Assembly (NCBI GenBank): GCA_012934845.2
Contig: WNNJ02002420.1
Location: 124,001-188,000, forward strand
Source: Pomphorhynchus laevis
Taxonomy: Eukaryota; Acanthocephala; Palaeacanthocephala; Echinorhynchida; Pomphorhynchidae
DNA length: 64,000 bases
Direction of reading: 5' to 3'
The notes beneath the pieces are model-generated. The model had not been told where the DNA came from. It worked only from the letters and a program-made list of their open reading frames with translations, and did not search any database. Below, piece by piece: positions 39,901-51,590 of the stretch; within the stretch, counting starts at the first letter, position 1; each line of letters begins with the position of its first letter. The position numbers and the translations under genes were made by a program.

Positions 39901-41133
39901 CTAAGGAAAAATCCGGACTCCATCAGGACGTCGACCGTCCGATATGCATACATTGGATGGCTTTAGAATGTTTGGGGCGTTGACGGTTTTGAAAACTCTG
40001 CTTATTACTGAATTTATTTCCGCGTGTCTGGGGAATCTGCCTCTCGAATTTCTGCATGCTAATCCGTGTCGTCCTGACTCGTCAACAGACGCTCCACAAT
40101 GATATATGTGTGGAGTACATGTAGGAAGGCCTAGTCTTCGGGAAATGCTCAATCTCACAACCTCGTCATCGAGCAAAGTTCCCAGGGCACTAATCGGAAC
40201 TGTGATTAGCCAAGCACCAAACTCACTGGTGGAGACGGCCATAATTCGCACGAGAGATGCCTCGTCTTCCGAGCCTTCAATTAATGATTCATGAGCTCGT
40301 TTAACGAGAGGAGTGTTCCAGGCGGATTGTTTAAGGCTATTAGTCGGTGCCTCACTGAGACCCGTCTTGGCCAACCAAGTTGAGTAGCCAGGGCCGAAAT
40401 GTGGGAAATGTGTAGAGTTATTCAAAAGAATGTTGACGCAGTACTTCGTTGCTACTAAAGACGATAAAAAAGCCGGAAGAGCAATGTATGCTGAACTGCG
40501 GATCCCCAAATCACCGAACGGCACGGGCAATGAAGCTTGTCGCCAAGAATCGTTCGTTATAGCGCAATTTGTGATGCGGGATAAATATTTTTTTAGTACA
40601 GCATCGAGCTTATAGAGTTCCTCGTACATGTTGAAGCAAGGAGTTGTACGGAACTTATAAAGCAGTCTGGACATGTAAAGGCACTTCTTTACAAGGAAAA
40701 GTGCTTCGTGAGCACGAAGCTCACAAACCCTAGTGCACATTAATACCAATTGCTCCTCGTTCTGAGCCAAATCTTTCGGTGAATTCTCTTCAAAGACAAC
40801 GCTTTCAAAGATTTGCAAATTTTCCCGACTAATCACTTTTATGTTTGGGGCTACAGATGAAAAGGTAGTAGTCATCTGTTCCATTTCATGTTCCGCCATA
40901 TTCAGGAACATGATCTCACATTTGCCTGCATTAAGCTCCAGAACTATTAGGTTAGCTGATACCAAAATCGTCTCCAAATCGTGCAGCACAACAGATAAAT
41001 CTCCTCCAAGCGTTGCGTCGTCCAAATACCACGCATTAAGGTGGATTGAAGGGAGTGCGAAATATGATTTAATGCTAGAGCAAAAGCAATTGAACCAAGG
41101 GGATCGCCCTGTTGAATGCCTGTTTTTGACCAA
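39901..41133 (-). pseudogene. RLE-LINE RT palm to nuclease (410 aa)
   Basis: One open frame holding the catalytic WYLDDATLGGD (about residues 35-45), the connection domain with LPVPFGDLGIRSSAYIALPA (about 205-225), the C-C-H-C cluster CGASVDESGRHGLACRNS (about 345-362), RFPRHAEINSVI and the start of the RLE nuclease DGRRPDGVRIFP. It ends at a stop just before the catalytic WDATCVDTLA segment, which continues in the next ORF below 39894. Motif B (GDPLGSIAFAL-like) lies just upstream in another frame. Confidence 0.8.
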
Positions 41134-42382
41134 ATGATTAGATCTTCATAAACCAGAGGTGTCTGAGAGCCGTAAGCAGAATGAAAATATGGAAATGCTT
41201 ATGGGACGTAATCTTTTACAGCTTCGAGAAGAACAACGCGATCTATGGTGTTAAAAGGTTTCGAAAGTCTATTTTGAGAACAACTGTGGGCTGTTGGCGG
41301 TTTATTATGAATGATCTGACTGCGTGAACAATCGCTTCTGCTCCGCATGGTGTACAACAACTTAGTTGGTATGGACTGAGGTGATCACCTACTTTTTGTG
41401 ATATCCTCATAGGCAGCAATGCGACGGAGTGTGCTCCCGATTACGATTGGGCGAATCCCGCCATCCTTTTTATTGAGTGCACATAAGGACGCCGAAAAGA
41501 AAAGCTGCACTCCTTCCGCGACGAGATTGCCATTGATAAAACCATCGATTACACGAGAAAGAGCGAGTTCCAGAGACGGAACTGCATCACCAGCGCTATA
41601 GGACATCATGTCTTTCAAGTGTTGAGGGCGAAGGCCATCCATTCCATGTCCCGAACCATTGGCGAAACTCGAAATGGCCCTTTTATCTCGAAAGAGTTGG
41701 AACGACTAGAATTTTCTGAAGGATAGTTTTGAGGAATTAGACTATCTCTTGTGTGTGAAGGATGCATTTTCTTAAGGGACTGAAAAGAACTCTCTCTATA
41801 TTGTCAGCAAAGGAGTTAGATGATGTGAGTAGCCGTACAGCCCCACGAACATCACAGTCTGCAAGCTTGATAAAAACTCGTTCGCACAAAGTTTTTGATT
41901 TCGGAGCCTTCGAATGGGCATTATTTTTCATTGGTATACAGGGGTCCGATTGTTGGGTAATCTTAAGGAAGCGATCATCAAATTTCAAATTCTATCCTTG
42001 ATGATAGATGTAAGGGATCGTCCGGATGATTCACCTGATGTAAGCACAAGTCTAGAGAAAGTAAACAACCGAAGCCAGCTTGTTGGACTATTATCATCCG
42101 CACTGTCATTTAAGAGGCGGGTAAATGCCTTAGCTGTATGGTATCTAGCGCCCTTCGGTATTCCTTTCAAAACCGATTTAGGGAGATGTTGGAACAGCTG
42201 ATCTAATGAGGGTAAAGCGTTCAATTTTACGACATGAAGAGCTGGGTTATTTGCAGTTTGTTGATGTTGTAATTCAGAAAGTGTACGACCAGACCCCTCA
42301 TACGTGGAACGAAGGGGCCCGTGAACAAAGAATTTTCCAAATTTGGTGATCCTGCAAGGCATTTTGCAAATTGGACATCGAT

Positions 42383-42500
42383 ATAATCGTTGAAGTAATC
42401 GTTGTAATCGTAGTAATATAGTTGTAATCGTTGTAATCGTAGTAATCGTTGTAATCGTAGTAATATAGTTGTAATCGTAGTACTCGTAGCAATCGTAGTT
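42383..42500. repeat. TCGTAGTAA / TTGTAATCG microsatellite
   Basis: About a dozen imperfect units of nine bases (TTGTAATCG, TAGTAATCG, TAGTAATAT) just upstream of the B2 zinc finger. The tyrosine-rich reverse-strand ORF over it is an artefact of the repeat. Confidence 0.85.
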
Positions 42501-42589
42501 TGTAAGTATTATCCCAGATTATCAGGTTATATAGAATATAGGGTCATCTATCTATAGATTTGTAGTAAGAATAGTTTAAGAATTTTTTA

Positions 42590-42760
42590 AGTAATTTTTT
42601 TCAATAAATAAAAAATTGAAATTTAAAATAAAAGTCAATTTTTATGAATTGATTAATAAATAATATATGATGCATCAAAATAAGGATTGTATTCATCAGG
42701 AGGAACTGCTATGTTATCAGGTTTCGGCCCTATTCCTCGACCCAACATAGCAGCATCCAC
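42590..42760 (+). repeat. PLE-terminal repeat block (R1), copy 4
   Basis: Keeps GGAGGAA (42699-42705) / TTCCTC (42733-42738) and CTGCTATG (42706-42713) / CATAGCAG (42746-42753). The third helix is lost because the right partner reads CATCCA. No PLE coding sequence adjoins. Confidence 0.65.
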
Positions 42761-43234
42761 AACTCAAGCAGTTTCCTGATCTTCTGAGCTGTCTGTCCGA
42801 CACAACTATGACGGACGTTGCTGGCACGCACTACTAGTTCGAATCATTGCCACAGAATACGTAGATTGTTGAAATTGTAGAATCTCGAGGTGTGTATTAC
42901 AGTGATGATTCAATAACGATACTGACCATTTAATATGGATCCCAATTAGGCCATTAAATCCGATTAAAGGGTATTCTTTACGAGCAAGTCGATTTTATAA
43001 TGATTTAAGCTTTTAGATCAATAATAGTGCCACGAATATATATCAAATAAATTTAACCTCTAAATAACTAAATTTATACTCGACTGAAATTTTAACTTTG
43101 AAAAATGTTGCTACTGCAATCAACTGACTTAAACTTTTGAAATAGAAACGAAATATCTTCGAAATGGAGAGATCAATTTTTACATTAGAATAAAATAGTT
43201 TTGAATGTATTTAAATAAAATGACGAGATAGATA
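42761..43234. other. No gene recognised
   Basis: Contains the 60-base repeat shared with 39174-39235 (at 43016-43076). Otherwise AT-rich sequence downstream of the 43.2-43.9 kb ORF. Confidence 0.4.
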
Positions 43235-43876
43235 TTACAATTGAATCCATTCGTTAGTAAGTGTAACATCGATGCTATCATCATTGCTTGCTCCTCTTTT
43301 CAAATTATTTCCCACCAGCTCAGAAAGCGAAATTTTCAGACTAGGGAGTAGTGCAGCAATGGAAGATAAAATTCTAAAGTTTGAGGCCAATTCTACAGCC
43401 ATCTCATTTATTTCTGGATATTTAACGATCCCTACAGAGAGTAAAGCAGAACACCAACGTATAATACTGCATTTGGAATTTATAAATTTAGTATATAAAA
43501 CAGAATGTAGCATAGTATTGACGAGTCTATAGCAATCGGTGATTTCTTCGATAGGGCACTTTAACAAACGATCTGTTAGTGGTTCGATAGCCACACACTT
43601 ATATGGAATTTTGAAAAATAGGCGATAATTACGGGGTAATAATTTTATCAGCTGTTCATCCGAGAAATTAGAAAAGAACATTACATCATTCCCAAATTGT
43701 TCCAGGATTTCTAGTGGTATCAGTGAGGCTGGTAAATTACGGAAATATCGTTTTAGCAACATTTTTAAACTCTGACTATCCACTTGATCTGCATTGGATA
43801 AAAGGTTTTGTAACTTTTCAACATGGTTTATCGTTTTTACCTCAGTGAAATCCAAGTCATTTAAAATTGTAGTCAT
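43235..43876 (-). CDS. Unrecognised intronless ORF, 213 aa
   Basis: A leucine- and serine-rich, probably all-helical soluble protein with no signal peptide, membrane segment or retroelement motif. The sequence LKMLLKRYFRNLPASLIPLE (residues about 38-57) is weakly like the LLKxFLRxLPEPLIP motif of RhoGAP domains, but the arginine finger and the rest of that fold are not evident. The ORF begins with an ordinary ATG and ends cleanly. It has no repeat copy in the window, so it may be a host gene, or a retrocopy of one. Function unknown. Confidence 0.5.
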   Translation of the reverse strand: MTTILNDLDFTEVKTINHVEKLQNLLSNADQVDSQSLKMLLKRYFRNLPASLIPLEILEQFGNDVMFFSNFSDEQLIKLLPRNYRLFFKIPYKCVAIEPLTDRLLKCPIEEITDCYRLVNTMLHSVLYTKFINSKCSIIRWCSALLSVGIVKYPEINEMAVELASNFRILSSIAALLPSLKISLSELVGNNLKRGASNDDSIDVTLTNEWIQL

Positions 43877-44115
43877 TTTTTCTAGAAACGATCAAGGGTA
43901 AGTGTTAAAACATTAATATAATCACTGTGTTAATACTTGGAATTTAATTTAAAGGCACAACGCAGACACTATATTAAAATAATATAATTTAAAGATTAAA
44001 TTATATTGATTAAATCTTTCATTAAATCTAATTGTCAATAAAAGCAGACGAGTCGAGTGATCGCAAGCCAACATTAAAGGAACCGAAAACGTAACAACAA
44101 TAATAATTTTTTAAC
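43877..44115. other. No gene recognised
   Basis: Region upstream of the 213-aa ORF, where its promoter would lie. AT-rich, no motif supported. Confidence 0.35.
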
Positions 44116-44378
44116 AATAACGAAGAGTGAACCCGCTTCATCACCGGGTGCCCCGTGCCAGCGCACGCTTACATGACCACAACAAACGGACCAGATCATC
44201 CAAACGATGGTCTGGTCCGCAACGATTCTGAAAATATTATTCAACGAGCTTTTATTGTTCCATTTTCATCTGAGACATGTGTGCTTACAGAGAAGTCAAG
44301 AAAAAGTGTATGCTCAAGATTTGAACCCCATACATAGAGTTTGCAACGCACACGCCTTAACCATTCAACAATAATAAA
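44116..44378 (-). mobile_element. tRNA-derived SINE with LINE A tail
   Basis: On the minus strand a tRNA-like head of about 75 bases carries an A box (GAATGGTTAAGGCGTG, 44369-44350) and a B box (GGGGTTCAAATCTTG, 44330-44316), with TTGCAAA where an anticodon loop would be. A body of about 115 bases follows, then a 32-base stretch (44185-44154) identical or nearly so to the 3' end of family A LINEs (GGTCATGTAAGCGTGCGC). The tail ends in TTATTATTG. Sharing the 3' end with a LINE is how SINEs recruit its reverse transcriptase. Confidence 0.75.
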
Positions 44379-44559
44379 TTATTATTTAACAATATTATTA
44401 TTTAACAAATTATTATTTAACAAGTAATTAAACCTAGATAATCAACGCTCACCACTAATCTTCTTGGACAGATGGTTCGAGGTACCTCGAAGTTCGAGAT
44501 ACACTCTTAGAATGTTACTTTTCATCTACTCAGAAACCGACGTGTTCATCATTCAAAAT
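44379..44559. other. Simple AT repeat and flank
   Basis: ATTATTTAACAA is repeated three times at 44385-44425, next to the SINE. No gene. Confidence 0.5.
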
Positions 44560-45745
44560 TCCTCTGAATTTGCGTCAACTCCGTAGTAAACTCATTGCTA
44601 TGCATAAACTTCCGGCGTTCAGAGCACACGAAAGCCAGGAATATAGGGACTTGAAGCTGATCTATCGATCTTCTATTAATTGTTTGAAAGACAAGCATTT
44701 TAAGAACGAAGAACAACGCACTTTAAAGGATGCTGAAATCTACCTTTGGAAGCTGAAAAATAGACAACTCGCATTATCATCTAAGATTACTCTTGACACG
44801 TGGGAAAATAAAGGCGGCTGGCCCTGATTGGTTATGCATAGAGCATATCAAACAGTCTCTACATATATTAGCGTCATTCTGGTTGGGGTTTCCAAGGGTA
44901 GATTAAACTTCCGGCGTTTAGATCACACGAAAGTCAGGAATATAGGGACTTACAGCGGATCTATCGATCTTCTATTAATTGTTTGAGAGACAAGCATTTT
45001 AAAACCAAAAGACAACGCACTTTAAAGGATCTGAAATCTACCCTTGGAAGCTGAAATTTAGACAACTCGCATTATCATATAAGATTCTTCTTGATGCATG
45101 GAAAAAGAAAGGCGGCTGGTCCTGATGGGTAATGCAAAGAGCATATCAACAAGTCTTTACATATATTAGAGCCATTCTGGTTTGGGCTTTACAATTGGGT
45201 GTCCTATTCCTAAGTCCTAGAAAGAAGCGACCATAAAAGTTACGTATATAGGCAAAACAGATCCTGTATCTACGAACTCTTATCGAGGAATAGCCTTAAC
45301 AAATCATGTTTAAAAACTATTGACTTCGCTAGTATGCTATCATGTGGTTCACGTATAGCGAATGAACAAATATGGATTTCGACAAGGTAGATCAACAGTT
45401 GCGGCAATTTCTACTTTAAGATAAAGGGTAAAACATCGTTTAGCAGCAAACTCATGCATGTATGCGTTATTTATTGATTTTGCAAAGGCGTTTGAATCTG
45501 TGAATCGGTCTCGCTTACTAAGCAAGCTTCATTTCGAGTTCCACATACGCGGTCCAATGTTAAAACAACTTGCAGCCATATTGATGCTAATGAAATTCGT
45601 ATTTCGGATGGACTGCAATTGTCACAACACTTGATCCAAAATCGAGGGGTTTTACAAGGGGATCCTTTAAGTCCGCTGCTTTTCACGCTATTCGTTAGTG
45701 ACCTTCCCTCCTTTGTCTGTCAAAACGGTAGATCCTGCTGCATAA
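44560..45745 (+). mobile_element. LINE D fragment 2 with internal tandem duplication
   Basis: 44600-44885 and 44904-45190 are two copies, about 305 bases apart, of a pre-RT segment (KLPAFRAHESQEYRDLKLIY). Then come RT pieces: YGFRQGRST, FIDFAKAFESVNRSRLLSKL and NRGVLQGDPLSPLLFTLFV. It resembles the LINE at 237-1830 in motif A and B. It stops at 45745 where a family A LINE starts, so it was probably cut by that insertion. Confidence 0.7.
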
Positions 45746-46868
45746 TAAAAAAGGATTTATTTTTACGTGGCAAATACGTGCCAGCGCACGCTTACACATG
45801 ACCACAACAAAACAAGACTGTGAATCAGGTGTCGAAAAGGTGTGAACGGAGGAAATGTTTGAATGTGATAAAGGAGGGGGCGCGGCGGACGTCGAGAGGG
45901 AGTTGATTCTAGGCGAGTGAAGCGGCAAAGGGGAAGGATCAGAGACCGTAGTTGTTGGAGTAATTAGGAAGGTGGAGTAAGATGATATGACTGGAACGAA
46001 GCGATAGCGAGGTGGGGCGAGTATCGTCTAAGAAAAGAAGGTTGATGAACGATGGGGAGCCGACAGCGATGATACGAAAAGTTATGAGAAGAAGACGGGG
46101 TTGTATGCGGATGTGGATGGTTGGCTAAGAGAGTTGGACAAGATATGTGGATGAGTGGTCGAAGCGACAGAGCCGAAAGAAAACTCGAACGACGGAGTTG
46201 ATTATTTGTTGTAGGGGTAGGATGATGGATTTTGGAGAATTGACGAAAAGGCTAAGGCAGTAATCGATTTTAGGGAAAAGAAGCGATGAAAGAAGAGACA
46301 TACAAGAACGGAAGTCGATAAGGGGGCGGATACGGCGGATGTCACGGAGAATTAAGTTAGATGAGCGGACCTTGTCACGGACGAAGGGTTTAAGGGAAAG
46401 GATGATCATCGAAATGGAAGCCTAAGAAAGTGAGATTGTGGACTATAGGGATGATCGATGAGGCAAAAGATACAGTGGGAAGAGATATGTTTGGTTTACG
46501 GGTGAGGATCCACATTATTATGGACTTTTCGGGGTTTAGAACGAGATGGAGATTGGAGTGCCTTTGTAGATAGAAGAAAGACGGTTGGAGGCAGAAATGC
46601 CGATATCGTGTATGCCATGTGCGGGTGCATGAGCATAGATTAGAATGTCATCGGCGTATTGCATGACGTTAAAGGAGTAAGGTTTGATAAATGGAGAGAG
46701 ATCGCCAAGCAGAAGAGAGAAAAGCAGGGGACCTAGGACTGAACCTTGTGGGACCCCGCAAAAAATAGGGATGGGAGGGGAGGATGATGAATTAGAACAG
46801 ACGCGAAAGGAACGGTCGGATAGATACGAGGTGAACCATGCTACGGAGGAGGAAGGAAAGCCGTAATC

Positions 46869-47780
46869 TTAACGAAGGCGAGAAAGGAGGACGGAGTGGT
46901 CGACAATGTCGAATGCGGAGGAGAGGTCGATGGAGATGAGAAGACTATATATGGCCTTGTCTCCAGAAATGAGTAAGTCGTTGTATACTTTCATGCAGGC
47001 GATTTCTGTGGAGTGATTAGAGCGGAAAGCAGATTGGAAAGGAGGGTACAGATTGGATGAGGAGAGATAAGCGTTGATGTGTATTAAGATGAGGCGTTCT
47101 GAGAGCTTAGAAAGAGTAGGGAGTAGTGAAATGGGGCGATAGCTAGAAGGAAGGGAGTGGTCGAGCGATTGTTTCTTAAGGATCGGACGAACGATTGCGG
47201 ATTTCCAGTGTGAAGGGAAGATACGAATGCGGATGGACGAGTTAAACAAGTTTGTGAGAAATGGGGATATCGATGAGCATATATATTTTAATATGTGAGT
47301 AGGCAGGGGATCGGCAGGTGAGGTTTTGTTGGGCAAGGACATGAGGACAGATGATACTTCTGTAGGTGAGACAGGGAGAAGATGAAAGAGTTCCGGAAGG
47401 ATGAGAGTAGACTGGGCAGAGTGGGATAGGATGGAGACCGGGGTGTGAGAGAGCAGCGTGGATACTTTAGTCTGGAGAAATGACGAATAATCATTAGCAT
47501 TGATGTTGCGCGGGGAAGAGGAACAAGCCAGGATTGAGTTAAAAGTATGCCAGAGAGTCTTAGAGTTGAATGAAGTGATGATTTTATGCTGCCAGAAGGA
47601 GTTGCATTTGGTACGTAGTAGGTTGAGATGAGACTGGCGAAGAGCAAGATAGGAATCACGGAAAGACGGAGTGATCGAGCGGAAATTAAGTCTGAGAGAG
47701 CGGTGATAGACTCGAAAAGCATGGCGGAGTCGACGCTTTGAGAGTAGGCATTGGATGTCAAACCATGGGGCACGGTGCAA
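46869..47780 (-). pseudogene. Family A reverse transcriptase, N-terminal half (303 aa)
   Basis: An open frame with APWFDIQCLLSKRRLRHAFR, KTSPADPLPTHILK, SYRPISLLPTLSKLSERLI, FQSAFRSNHSTEIACMKVYN and motif A SIDLSSAFDIVDHS. The catalytic YADD (MQYADDILIYAHAPAH) follows at about 46590-46670 in another frame. A frame break after motif A makes this a pseudogene. Confidence 0.75.
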
Positions 47781-47945
47781 GCGACGGTGTGGGTGAGACT
47801 TGAAGGGCTAGAGAATATCGAGAGGGGATGTGAGTTCAGGGTCGAAAAGAAAGGCGAGATCGTGAGGCGGTAAATATGTTATTGTGGGTAATGATATCGA
47901 CAATTTGAGTAAAGCAGAGCGGAGAAGGGAGAGGTCAAGATTTCT

Positions 47946-48368
47946 TTAAGGGCGACGTAGGATTGTAGGTGTGTGAGGAGGGGTGTGTTTGCGAGTGAGA
48001 TCTAGGATGATAAGAAAGTGATCGGATTGACCAGAATCAGAGATGGACAGTGAGGTGTGGGCAGCAAAATGATCGGGGACAGCGATGATGTCGAGTGCCC
48101 CACCAAGTATATGTGTGGGGGCAGTGGAGATTAGTTTGTAATTGTAGTTTGATAGAATGTTGATGAAGCGGATGGAATCTGTGGAAGAGGGGCGGTCTAG
48201 GCGGATATTGAAGTCGCCTAGAACGAGTGAAGTAATTGGGGACAAGGAACAATGAGAAAGGAGGTCAGCGAGTTCGGTAAAAAATAAGGCTGTAGGAGCT
48301 GATGAACCAGGACGGTATACAGTGGCGAGATCTAGAGTTATCGGGTTAGAATAAATACAAGTGAGCAA
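47946..48368 (-). pseudogene. Family A endonuclease C-terminal part (140 aa)
   Basis: Reads DLATVYRPGSSAPTALFFTE, SLVLGDFNIRLDRPSSTDS, APTHILGGALDIIAVPDHFA and SDSGQSDHFLIILDL. The last (SDHFLI) contains the catalytic His of AP-type endonucleases, better preserved here than in copy A2. Confidence 0.75.
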
Positions 48369-48575
48369 TTCAAAAGAGCAAGGACTGAAAGGGGGATTGA
48401 TTTTGCGAAGAGACGCGGGGTGACGCGCGAATGCGACGATGCCGCCAGGATTAGAGAATTTAGAAGGGCATGAGCTGAGGGGTCAGGCGGATTTGACTAG
48501 GGAGCAACCGGCAGAGAGTAGACGGCGAATGGAAAGGTCGTCGGAATCTGAGTGCCAGGATTCGGTGAGGATTCT

Positions 48576-51500
48576 ATGAGTGCCAGGATTCTATGCGGCG
48601 TTTGTGCAAACACACTCATACGCGACCTCTCCCATAAGAACATATCAACCTCCAACGTGTCCACTCAAACCACCACAGACGTTTCTGATGTCCTTTGTCA
48701 GCCCACTGATCATGTCATCACATGCACTTATAATTTCATGTCTTCACTTCCAGACACCCCCCGTAACTTCTCTTCTGCTCCGTTTCTCAATAACATACAT
48801 CCCTCAATAAAAATCACCTCCATTAACTTCCACAATCCTTCCACTCATAACCTTTCCTCACATTACTCATCACCTCTCTATTATCCAAATCCTCTTTGTC
48901 TTCCGCTGTCAAACCTACTCCTTTGATATCCTCAACTCTCAGCTCTCCTATCGTGATCTCACCAACTCACGTAACTCGTCCTCCTGTACGAAAACGCTTT
49001 CCTTCTCGCGATCGTTGCGTCATCGTCACTAATATCACTCCTTCCGCCCCTTTATCTCCACAAGCACATCTCGACCACGATGTTTCTGCATTCAGATCCA
49101 TCCTCTCGTCTCTTGTTCTTGCGGATAAACTATCCTTTTTCAACAACATCTCTCCTTTCGCATTCATCCGTCTAAATAAATCTTCTCAATCCAATCCTTC
49201 CCAGCCCCCTCTCCTAAAAATTGTTTTCAAGCATTGCTCTAACGCGTCTTCTGTCTTCTCCCAACGATTAAACTCATGCCCTCTTCAGCCACTCGCATTT
49301 TTCCTGATCGCACCCCCTCCGAAATCGGTCAAATCTCATTTGCCCGCATCGAAAAACGCCGTCGCGAGGAAAACGGCGAAACATCACTCTCCATCCTAAA
49401 CATCAACGAAAATTTTCAAGTTGTCCACACCCTCAAAAAAATTCGATGGCGCTCCATCTCCCCTAGGTGTCTTCTCCACTAGCCCCTATCACTACCACAC
49501 ACAGTTTCCGCCTCGGCCTCCTCAACACTAGATCTATTCCCAATAAATCCGATCTAATCCTCAACGTATTCACTAAGCAATCCATTGATCTCTTCCTCAT
49601 CACCGAATTCTGGCAATACGATTTTGCGGACCTCTCCATCCGCCGTTTGTTCTCTGCCAGTTGTTCACTAGTTAAATCCGCTCGCCCTCTCAGCTCATCC
49701 CCTTCTAAATTCTCTAATCATGGCGGCATTGTCGCATTCGCCCGTCACCCGCGTCTATTCGCAAAGTTACTTCCCCTATCAGTCCATGCACTTTTAAACT
49801 GCTAACTTGTCGTTATTCTAACCCGATCACTCTAGATCTCGCCATTGTATACCGTCCTGGTTCACCTGCTCATAACTCCTTATTTTTACCGAACTCGCTG
49901 ACCTTCTGTCCAACTGTTCTTTGTCCTCAATCCCTTCAATCGTTTTTGACGACTTCAACATCCGCCTCGACCGCCCGTCTTCCACCGAGTCCAACCAGTT
50001 CATCAACATTCTATCCAACTATAACTACAAACCGATCTCCACTGCCCCCACACATAATCCTAATAGGGCACTCGACATCATCGCTGTCCCCGATCATTTT
50101 GCTGCCTACACCTCACTGTCAATTTTCGATCATAGTCAATCTGATCACTTTCTCGTCACATTCCACATTTCCTCCCTTCCTTCTTGATATCGCCCAATTT
50201 CACTACTCCCTACTCTTTCTAAGCTCTCAGAACGCCTCATCTTAATACACATCAACGCTTATCTCTCCTCATCCAATCTGTACCCTCCTTTCCAATCTGC
50301 TTTCCGCTCTAATCACTCCACATAAATCGCCTGCATGAAAGTATACAACGACTTACTCATTTCTCGAGACAAGGCTCTATGTAGTGTTCTTATCTCCCTC
50401 AACCTTTCCTCCGCCTTCGACATTGTCAACCACTCCGTCCTCCTTTCGCGCCTTCATTATGATTTCGGCTTTTCTTCCTCCTCCGTAGCATGGGGTTTGC
50501 CTCATATATATCCGGCCGTTACTTTAGCGTCTGTTCTAATTCATTATCCTCTCCTCGCATCCATATTTTTTGCAGGGTCCTACAAGGTTCAGTCCTAGGT
50601 TCTTTGCTTTTCTCTTCTGCTTGACGATCTCTCTCCGTTTATCAAACTTTACTCCTTTAACTTCATGCTATACGCCAATGACATTCTCATATATGCTCAT
50701 GCACATGCACATCGCATACACAATATTTGCATTTCTGCCGCCAACTGTCTTTCTTCTATCTACAAACGTATCCCCAATCTCCATCTCGTTCTAAACCCCG
50801 ACAAGTCCAAAATAATGTGGAACCTCCCCCGTAAACCAAACAGATCCCCTCCCACTGTATCTTTTGCCTCATCGATCATTCCCATTGTACACAATCTCAC
50901 TTTCTTAGGATTCCATTTCAATGACCACCTTTCCCTTAAACCATTTGTCCGTGACAAGGTCCGCTCGTCTATCTTAATTCTCCGTAACATCCGCCATATT
51001 CGCCCCCTTATCGACTTCCGTTCCTGTATGACTCTTCTTTCATCGCTTCTTTTCCCTAAAATCGATTACCGCATCAGCCTTTTCGCCAATTCTCCAAAAT
51101 TCATCATCCTACCCCTACAACACATCATCAATTCCGCAGTTCGAGTGCTCCTACGTCTCCCTCGCTTCGACCACACATCCACATATCTTGCCCAGCTCTC
51201 GTGACCCACCATCTACATCCGCATCCAACTCCGCCTTCTTCCGTAACTTTTCGTCTCATCGCTGTCGGATCTATATCGTGCATTAAACTCCCTTTCTTAG
51301 ACGACACTCGTCCCACCTCTCTCTATCACTGCGTTCCTGTAATTCTCTCTTCATTTACGTTCCCAATTACTAACAACTACGGTCTCTGAATCTTCCTCGT
51401 CACCGCTCCACTTGCTTGGAATCAGTTCCTACTTGACTTTCGCCGCGCTCCCTCTTTTATCGCATTCAAATGCCGCCTCCGTATTCACCTCCTCGACACA

Positions 51501-51590
51501 TGATTAAGATTTTATATTATCGGTTGTTGTGGTCATGTAAGCGTGCGCCGGCACGCATTTGCCACGTAAAAATAAATCTTTTTTATATCT
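48576..51590 (+). mobile_element. Family A LINE copy A4, internally deleted
   Basis: Starts inside the PHD-like segment (FVQTHSY where A2 has FCANKLI), then ORF1, endonuclease (49470-50165; HGGIVAFARHPR, FDDFNIRLDRPSS) and, after a jump at about 50166 that removes the first third of the RT, motif A (NLSSAFDIVNHS), the altered LYANDILIYAHA and the C-terminus. The 3' end at 51530-51585 is GTGGTCATGTAAGCGTGCGC, then CATTTGCCACGTAAAAATAAA. It lies head to head with copy A3 across 14 shared bases (GAGTGCCAGGATTC). Confidence 0.8.

Larger units (their letters stand above)
39484..42385 (-). mobile_element. RLE-type LINE (family B2), near full length
   Basis: From high to low coordinates: a zinc finger (CPICKMPCRITKFGKFFVHG, 42380-42320), pre-RT region (42362-41985, 41988-41737, 41642-41385) with GLRPQHLKDM and KKDGGIRPIVIGSTLRRIA, RT and connection (41133-39901), then the nuclease with DGRRPDGV, ELKCLMWDATCVDTL, KYADLTMSHIF and FGVETYG (39930-39680), and the terminal ASIAIQR helix to about 39560. 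It is the same broad group as 5.0-8.1 kb but another family, and the better preserved. Frame breaks in the N-terminal half and RT disable it. Confidence 0.85.
45746..48575 (-). mobile_element. Family A LINE copy A3
   Basis: The minus strand runs from the endonuclease (48575; ESWHSDSDDLSIRR, FNIRLDRPSSTDS) through the RT (47780-46860) and thumb to a 3' end at 45746-45812 with GTGGTCATGTGTAAGCGTGC and CATTTGCCACG-like bases before an A/T tail. It is 5'-truncated in the endonuclease. The RT motif A DLSSAFDIVDHS and RPILKKQSLDHSLPSSYRPI are clear. Confidence 0.82.

Noticed and set aside
42298-42492. Tyrosine-rich ORF on the minus strand
   Set aside because: It is translated microsatellite at its N-terminal half; only the last part is the true zinc finger of the RLE-LINE, in that frame.
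43235-43876. Calling the ORF a RhoGAP protein
   Set aside because: Only one short motif resembles RhoGAP; the arginine-finger region and downstream signature are not seen.
46684-46866. Short plus-strand ORFs across 46-48.5 kb
   Set aside because: They are antisense shadows of the family A LINE on the minus strand, whose codon bias creates open frames on the other strand.
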